From JAAYHC01 sp964483175 (GTDB taxonomy: Bacteria; Bacillota; UBA5301), in contig CAZAAT010000081.1 in assembly GCA_964483175.1 (NCBI GenBank), positions 1-8,480 of the forward strand: a DNA stretch of 8,480 nucleotides, given 5' to 3'. Numbering within the stretch: the first letter of the stretch is position 1; each line of letters opens with the position of its first letter. The position numbers were made by a program, and so were the translations under genes. This document shows, in pieces, positions 4,707 through 8,480 of the stretch. The notes beneath the pieces are model-generated. The model made no database searches and was not told where the DNA came from. It worked only from the letters and a program-made list of their open reading frames with translations.

Positions 4707-5500
4707 GCGGTTTAACCAAGAGATTATCAACAGCATTATTAGGGGTCCCGTTATTGGTATTCTTGTTGTACTGGGGGGGAGTCCCCTTTATTCTTTTAGT
4801 TCAAGCGGTGGGGCTAGCTGCATTGTACGAGTATAAAATGCTCTGGTCTGCCCGGGGGATTATTTTTACTGATCGCATTATGTATCTTTCCGGTATCGCT
4901 TTGATTGCAACAGGGTTGCTACCAGAAAGTCTCTTACCTATGGGAATCGTATTCCTGACCGCCGTAATCTCTTTTGTTTGGCAAGGTTTTTCAGGCACAT
5001 GGAATCGGTCTGAGAATTTACTGTCTATAGGCTTAGTTGTCCTTGGATTAGTATACATCTCTTGGCCTCTTTCATTATTGTTGCCTCTGCGTCAAGAGTC
5101 GCTTAGCCTGGTCTTGTTTTTATTGGCATTGGCCTTTGGTTCTGATACTGCGGCCTACTTTATTGGAATAAATTTTGGGCGTCATCGTTTAGCACCGGCG
5201 ATTTCACCCAAAAAAAGCTGGGAAGGTGCTCTTGGGGCTTTGATTTTCACGGGCGTTCTCGGAGCTATATGGGGTAGTGTGGTCAATCCATCATTTTCTT
5301 ATTTCGAGGGATTCGTCTTCGGGCTTATTGCCAGCGCTTTTGGACAGGTCGGTGATCTAATCGAGTCAATGTTGAAAAGACATTGTGGAGTAAAAGACAG
5401 TGGCAAGCTTCTGCCCGGACACGGGGGCATCTTGGATCGAATCGATAGCTTATTACTAATTATACCGGTGATTTATATCGCGGTAGGATTCTGGAGTTAA
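4703..5500 (+). CDS. cdsA: phosphatidate cytidylyltransferase (CDP-diglyceride synthase)
   Basis: CdsA makes CDP-diacylglycerol from CTP and phosphatidic acid, the branch point to all membrane phospholipids. The 265-residue product is strongly hydrophobic with about seven to eight membrane spans, as usual. It carries the SDTAAYFIGINFGRH segment (147-161), the SPKKSWEG motif (168-175) and the full family signature from Ser222 to Asp248 (key residues K225, R226, K231, D232, H240, G241, G242, D245, R246, D248) just before the last span. The ATG overlaps the uppS stop by 4 nt (ATGA), with only a weak GGGGG (4689-4693) upstream, so translation is likely coupled to uppS. Confidence 0.95.
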   Translation: MSGLTKRLSTALLGVPLLVFLLYWGGVPFILLVQAVGLAALYEYKMLWSARGIIFTDRIMYLSGIALIATGLLPESLLPMGIVFLTAVISFVWQGFSGTWNRSENLLSIGLVVLGLVYISWPLSLLLPLRQESLSLVLFLLALAFGSDTAAYFIGINFGRHRLAPAISPKKSWEGALGALIFTGVLGAIWGSVVNPSFSYFEGFVFGLIASAFGQVGDLIESMLKRHCGVKDSGKLLPGHGGILDRIDSLLLIIPVIYIAVGFWS

Positions 5501-5505
5501 GAATT

Positions 5506-6537
5506 ATGACTGATGAAATCAAGAGGCAACTGTTTATCTTTGGGATAATCGGTGGGGTATTTCTTAGCTTCAAATATGTATTGCCGTTTTTTACCCCCTT
5601 TGTAATCGGGGCTTTACTTGCGATGATGATTGATCCCGTCGTCGACTTGCTCGAAGAGAAATTCAAAATACCGCGGGGACTAAGTGCCTTGGTAGTTTTG
5701 GTTTTGGTAGTATTGGTGCTAATTGTTTTCCTGACCACCGGTATTGCCCGGTTGGTCTATGAGTTAGACTTGTTGTTGCAGACCTTGCCTCAATACCAAG
5801 CGGCCCTGGGGGCTTTTATCGACCGTGTCGTACTGTGGTTTTCAGAGGTTACCTCCGGTTTACCTAAAGTCCTGCTGAATACGCTTGAGACGGGCGAACG
5901 GAGCATCTACACAGCGATCTCTAATTTGATCAAACAAATCTTAGCGGCAGTTCAGAAAGTACCGAATTTCTTTATCATCGGACTGATCAGCTTCTTGGCT
6001 GCGTTCTTTTTTAGCCGGGACAAAAGAATTATTTCCAAAGCAATTTTTCGCTTCATTCCGAGATCTTGGCGGAAACAGGTTTTTGAAGTCAAGGAAGATG
6101 TCTTTGTTGCCTTTTCCGGCTTTCTTCGGGCTCAGTTGATCTTGATTTCGATGACCGCGGTTATGGCGATTATTGGTCTGACCATCTTGCGCATTCGCTA
6201 TGCTTGGCTCCTAGGTCTTACTGCTGGTATATTAGATTTAATTCCAATGATGGGGCCAAGTGCGGTATTTTTACCTCTAGCACTTTACTTATTTGCTTGG
6301 GATCAACTACCGATGGCTATTGGGGTTTTGGTGGTTTTGGGTGTGATTTTACTGGTGCGTCAGCTTAGTGAACCACGGATTGTTGGTTCAAATGTTGGGC
6401 TGCATCCCTTAGCGACCTTGATCGCCATTTACTTGGGTTTCCGTCTCTTTGGGGTTAGCGGCTTCATCCTTGGCCCGTTAGCCGTGGTAACAATAAAAGC
6501 AATTTTTGCGGTTTTTCTTCCGGAGGCTTGGGAATGA
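5506..6537 (+). CDS. AI-2E family (UPF0118) membrane protein, YtvI-like
   Basis: The 343-residue product is a polytopic membrane protein of the AI-2E transporter/PerM superfamily. Hydrophobic spans lie at about 8-24, 27-43, 60-83, 154-170, 209-227, 235-262, 270-286 and 303-335, with the typical soluble stretch at about 85-150. Family motifs are FVIGALLAMMIDPVV near the N-terminus, GILDLIPMMGP (241-251), QLSEPRIVGSNVGLHPL (286-302) and the FGVSGFILGPLAVV end. The EP-IV-S-N-GL-PL pattern is close to the sporulation-associated YtvI branch, but I cannot separate YtvI from other members by eye, and the transported substrate, if any, is unknown. ATG 5506 is 9 nt after GGAG (5493-5496). The gene is 5 nt after cdsA and overlaps dxr by 4 nt, so it belongs to the operon although it is not a usual member between cdsA and dxr. 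Confidence 0.88.
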   Translation: MTDEIKRQLFIFGIIGGVFLSFKYVLPFFTPFVIGALLAMMIDPVVDLLEEKFKIPRGLSALVVLVLVVLVLIVFLTTGIARLVYELDLLLQTLPQYQAALGAFIDRVVLWFSEVTSGLPKVLLNTLETGERSIYTAISNLIKQILAAVQKVPNFFIIGLISFLAAFFFSRDKRIISKAIFRFIPRSWRKQVFEVKEDVFVAFSGFLRAQLILISMTAVMAIIGLTILRIRYAWLLGLTAGILDLIPMMGPSAVFLPLALYLFAWDQLPMAIGVLVVLGVILLVRQLSEPRIVGSNVGLHPLATLIAIYLGFRLFGVSGFILGPLAVVTIKAIFAVFLPEAWE

Positions 6538-7685
6538 AACAAATTACTATTCTTGGTTCTACGGGTTCGATTGGCAGGCAGACCCTTGAGGTAATCCGAT
6601 CCTATCCGGATCGGTTTAGTGTTTATGGTTTGGCTGCTAACAGCAGTAGTGAGCTTTTGATCAAGCAAGCCCGCGAGTTTCACCCGCAGTATGTGGTAAT
6701 CGCCGATCAAACCCGGTATGCTCAAGTAAGAGATGCCCTGGCGGGAACCGATATAACTGTTCTAGCAGGGTTTGACAGTGTGGTCGAACTAGCTTCGCAT
6801 AAGGTAGACCGTCTCCTGGTGGCGCTAGTGGGGGCAGCCGGAATTAAGCCCACTATCGCCGGGATCACCGCTGGTTCTCCAATTGCGCTGGCCAATAAAG
6901 AGACGTTGGTTGCGGCTGGTTCTATTGTGATGAAGCTAGCACGCGATGCTGGTGTTCCTATTTTGCCTGTTGATAGCGAGCACAGTGCGATCTTTCAATG
7001 CCTACAGGCTTCACCAAAGCACCTGCGCAGTATTTGGTTGACTGCTTCAGGGGGTCCTTTTCGGAGTTGGTCGGCAGATGAGCTTTGCCGAGTTAGACCT
7101 GAGGACGCCCTCAAACACCCAAATTGGCAAATGGGTGCGAAAATAACGATAGATTCGGCTACCCTGGTCAATAAGGGCTTAGAGGTCATCGAGGCACATT
7201 GGCTATTTGGAGCAGACTATTCTGATATTCAGGTCTTAATCCACCCGCAGTCGATCATCCATTCCTTGGTAGAATTCGTTGATGGCTCAGTCCTTGCCCA
7301 ACTGGGCTGGCCGGACATGCGGTTGCCAATTCAATATGCGCTGACTTATCCAGAGCGACTGCCCAGCCAGTTGCGTCCTTTGCATCTACTGGAGGTAGCT
7401 ACCCTTGATTTCATGCCCCCAGATCTGGTGAGGTTTCCTGGCCTGGGTCTAGCAATTGAGGCTGGAAAATCCGGTGGAACGATGCCTGCAGTGTTTAATG
7501 CGGCCAATGAAATCGCTGTTTATAAATTTTTGCGGAATGAGCTGCTCTTTACTGGAATACCGTCCGTAATAGCGACTGTAATGTCAGCCCATGACAAGGT
7601 TTCAAATCCATCTTTAGAAGAAATATTAGAAATGGATGCATGGGCGCGGTTACAAGCTGAAAGGACTGTGAAAAATCTATGCTAA
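6534..7685 (+). CDS. dxr: 1-deoxy-D-xylulose 5-phosphate reductoisomerase
   Basis: Dxr (IspC) turns DXP into 2-C-methyl-D-erythritol 4-phosphate with NADPH and a divalent metal, the first committed step of the non-mevalonate isoprenoid pathway that feeds UppS upstream. Numbering from ATG 6534 (383 residues): the NADPH-binding ILGSTGSIGRQTLEVI (6-21), LANKETLVAAG (119-129), the metal/substrate motif PVDSEHSAIFQC (Asp147, Glu149), LTASGGPF (169-176), HPNWQMGAKITIDSATLVNKG (195-215) and the third metal ligand Glu217, then IHSLVEF and GSVLAQLGWPDMRLPIQYAL. All expected catalytic residues are present. ATG 6534 overlaps the preceding TGA and has CGGAGG (6521-6526) 7 nt upstream; an in-frame TTG at 6528 is too close to that site. 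Confidence 0.97.
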   Translation: MKQITILGSTGSIGRQTLEVIRSYPDRFSVYGLAANSSSELLIKQAREFHPQYVVIADQTRYAQVRDALAGTDITVLAGFDSVVELASHKVDRLLVALVGAAGIKPTIAGITAGSPIALANKETLVAAGSIVMKLARDAGVPILPVDSEHSAIFQCLQASPKHLRSIWLTASGGPFRSWSADELCRVRPEDALKHPNWQMGAKITIDSATLVNKGLEVIEAHWLFGADYSDIQVLIHPQSIIHSLVEFVDGSVLAQLGWPDMRLPIQYALTYPERLPSQLRPLHLLEVATLDFMPPDLVRFPGLGLAIEAGKSGGTMPAVFNAANEIAVYKFLRNELLFTGIPSVIATVMSAHDKVSNPSLEEILEMDAWARLQAERTVKNLC

Positions 7686-8480
7686 TTGGTACAGTGATAG
7701 CTTTTGTTGTTGTTCTCGGCCTCTTGATTTTTGTCCACGAATTTGGTCATTTTATCGTGGCAAAGGCTGCCGGGGTCTATGTTGAGGAATTTGCATTGGG
7801 CTTGGGTCCAGTGGTTTGGAAACGGATGGGCAAGGAGACTCAGTACTCATTACGCCTACTACCGCTCGGTGGGTTTTGTAAGATGTCCGGAGACAACCCT
7901 CAGGACGATTTAATTACCGGCCAAAATGAAACCGATCGCAGTAAGATACCTGTGGAACGGCTGTTCTTTAAAAAGAAGGTCTGGCAACGGGCAGCGGTGG
8001 TAGCAGCCGGACCAGTGATGAATTTTCTCACCGCCATTCTGATTTATGCCCTGATCTTCATGGTTTTCGGCATTCCGACCGCTTTAACGGACCAAGCCAT
8101 TATCGGGGATATCAGCCCGGGTGGTCCGGCGGCCCAAGCTGGTCTTCTACCAGGAGATCGGATTTTGCAGATTAACCAGGAACAAGTGAACTCCTGGGAA
8201 GAATTAGCCCTTAAAATCAGAAGCATGCCAAATCAGCAGGTGCAGCTGCTGGTTCAACGGGGTGAGCAGCAGTTTGCCGTTACAGTTGAACCGCGCCAGG
8301 AACGACCGGAGGGGCCAGGATTGATCGGAATTGTCCCCATGGCTGAGGCAACCCAACGGATCCCGTTTTTTAAGGCTTTTTGGTATGCAATTCAGCAGAC
8401 CTGGTATTTGCTGATAGCATTAGTCGTTGGGTTGTATCAGATGATAACCGGGCAGTTGCTGGGGCCGATCTCCGGTCCGG
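7679..8480 (+). CDS. rseP: RseP/RasP-type site-2 zinc metalloprotease (5' part, runs off the window)
   Basis: The visible 267 residues are the N-terminal part of an intramembrane M50 protease that cuts membrane-embedded substrates such as anti-sigma factors and leftover signal peptides. The first membrane span holds the zinc motif HEFGH (20-24), followed by FALGLGP, the LPLGGFCKMSGD loop (61-72), AAGPVMNF (109-116) at a second span (about 105-131), a PDZ domain (about 136-205, with SPGGPAAQAGLLPGDRIL), and the start of a third span (about 241-258). The second metal-binding motif (LDGG type) lies beyond the window end. The ATG overlaps the dxr stop by 7 nt (ATGCTAA). AAGGA (7661-7665) is 14 nt away, longer than ideal, so translation is probably coupled to dxr. 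The dxr-rseP pairing is standard in bacteria. Confidence 0.95.
   Translation, partial: MLIGTVIAFVVVLGLLIFVHEFGHFIVAKAAGVYVEEFALGLGPVVWKRMGKETQYSLRLLPLGGFCKMSGDNPQDDLITGQNETDRSKIPVERLFFKKKVWQRAAVVAAGPVMNFLTAILIYALIFMVFGIPTALTDQAIIGDISPGGPAAQAGLLPGDRILQINQEQVNSWEELALKIRSMPNQQVQLLVQRGEQQFAVTVEPRQERPEGPGLIGIVPMAEATQRIPFFKAFWYAIQQTWYLLIALVVGLYQMITGQLLGPISGP

Noticed and set aside
6528..6533. TTG 6528 as the dxr start
   Set aside because: Only 1 nt after CGGAGG; ATG 6534 is at the proper distance and matches the family N-terminus.
7731..7913. 60-residue + strand ORF inside rseP
   Set aside because: Out-of-frame shadow; the rseP frame around it carries HEFGH and other clear motifs without interruption.
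1..8480. Search for CRISPR arrays, IS elements, tRNA genes, attachment sites or toxin-antitoxin pairs
   Set aside because: No regularly spaced direct repeats, transposase motifs, tRNA-like cloverleaf or small paired genes were seen; coding density is high and gene content is housekeeping.

Overview
The window looks like a chromosomal housekeeping segment from a Firmicute of the class Clostridia, probably a spore-former of the Peptococcaceae/Moorella type. The evidence is the strong GGAGG-type ribosome binding sites, the sigma-A-like promoters, the moderate GC content, the gene order rpsB-tsf-pyrH-frr-(small ORF)-uppS-cdsA-dxr-rseP, and a UPF0251 gene and YtvI-like membrane protein typical of that group. 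The genus is not resolved. All recognised genes are on the + strand.

Layout: (1) Positions 1-46 are the 3' end of a 5S rRNA, so an rRNA operon ends here, followed directly by a T-run. (2) A monocistronic gene (169-609) encodes a UPF0251/DUF134 putative DNA-binding protein with a cysteine-rich tail. It has its own promoter (97-125) and a clear intrinsic terminator (622-657). (3) A strong extended -10 promoter (738-766) and a leader of about 110 nt precede rpsB-tsf (ribosomal protein S2 and EF-Ts), which ends in a second intrinsic terminator (2331-2356). (4) From about 2440 to the window edge runs a tightly packed operon: pyrH, frr, a small uncharacterised ORF with a TTG start, uppS, cdsA, a YtvI-like AI-2E family membrane protein, dxr and the start of rseP. 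Many junctions overlap by 4-7 nt or have only a few bases between stop and start, which suggests translational coupling.

Functionally the operon joins translation (S2, EF-Ts, ribosome recycling factor), UMP phosphorylation (PyrH), isoprenoid precursor synthesis (Dxr), the polyprenyl carrier for wall synthesis (UppS), phospholipid precursor synthesis (CdsA) and intramembrane proteolysis (RseP). This is the widely conserved bacterial translation/envelope cluster.

I do not see a mobile element, CRISPR array, defence system or clearly new multi-gene system. The less ordinary points are: the uncharacterised small gene between frr and uppS, ending in a perfect 10-bp hairpin just before the uppS ribosome binding site; the YtvI-like gene between cdsA and dxr; mutually exclusive pairings possible in the rpsB leader; inverted repeats over two promoters; and a tiny Cys/His-rich minus-strand ORF after the UPF0251 gene.
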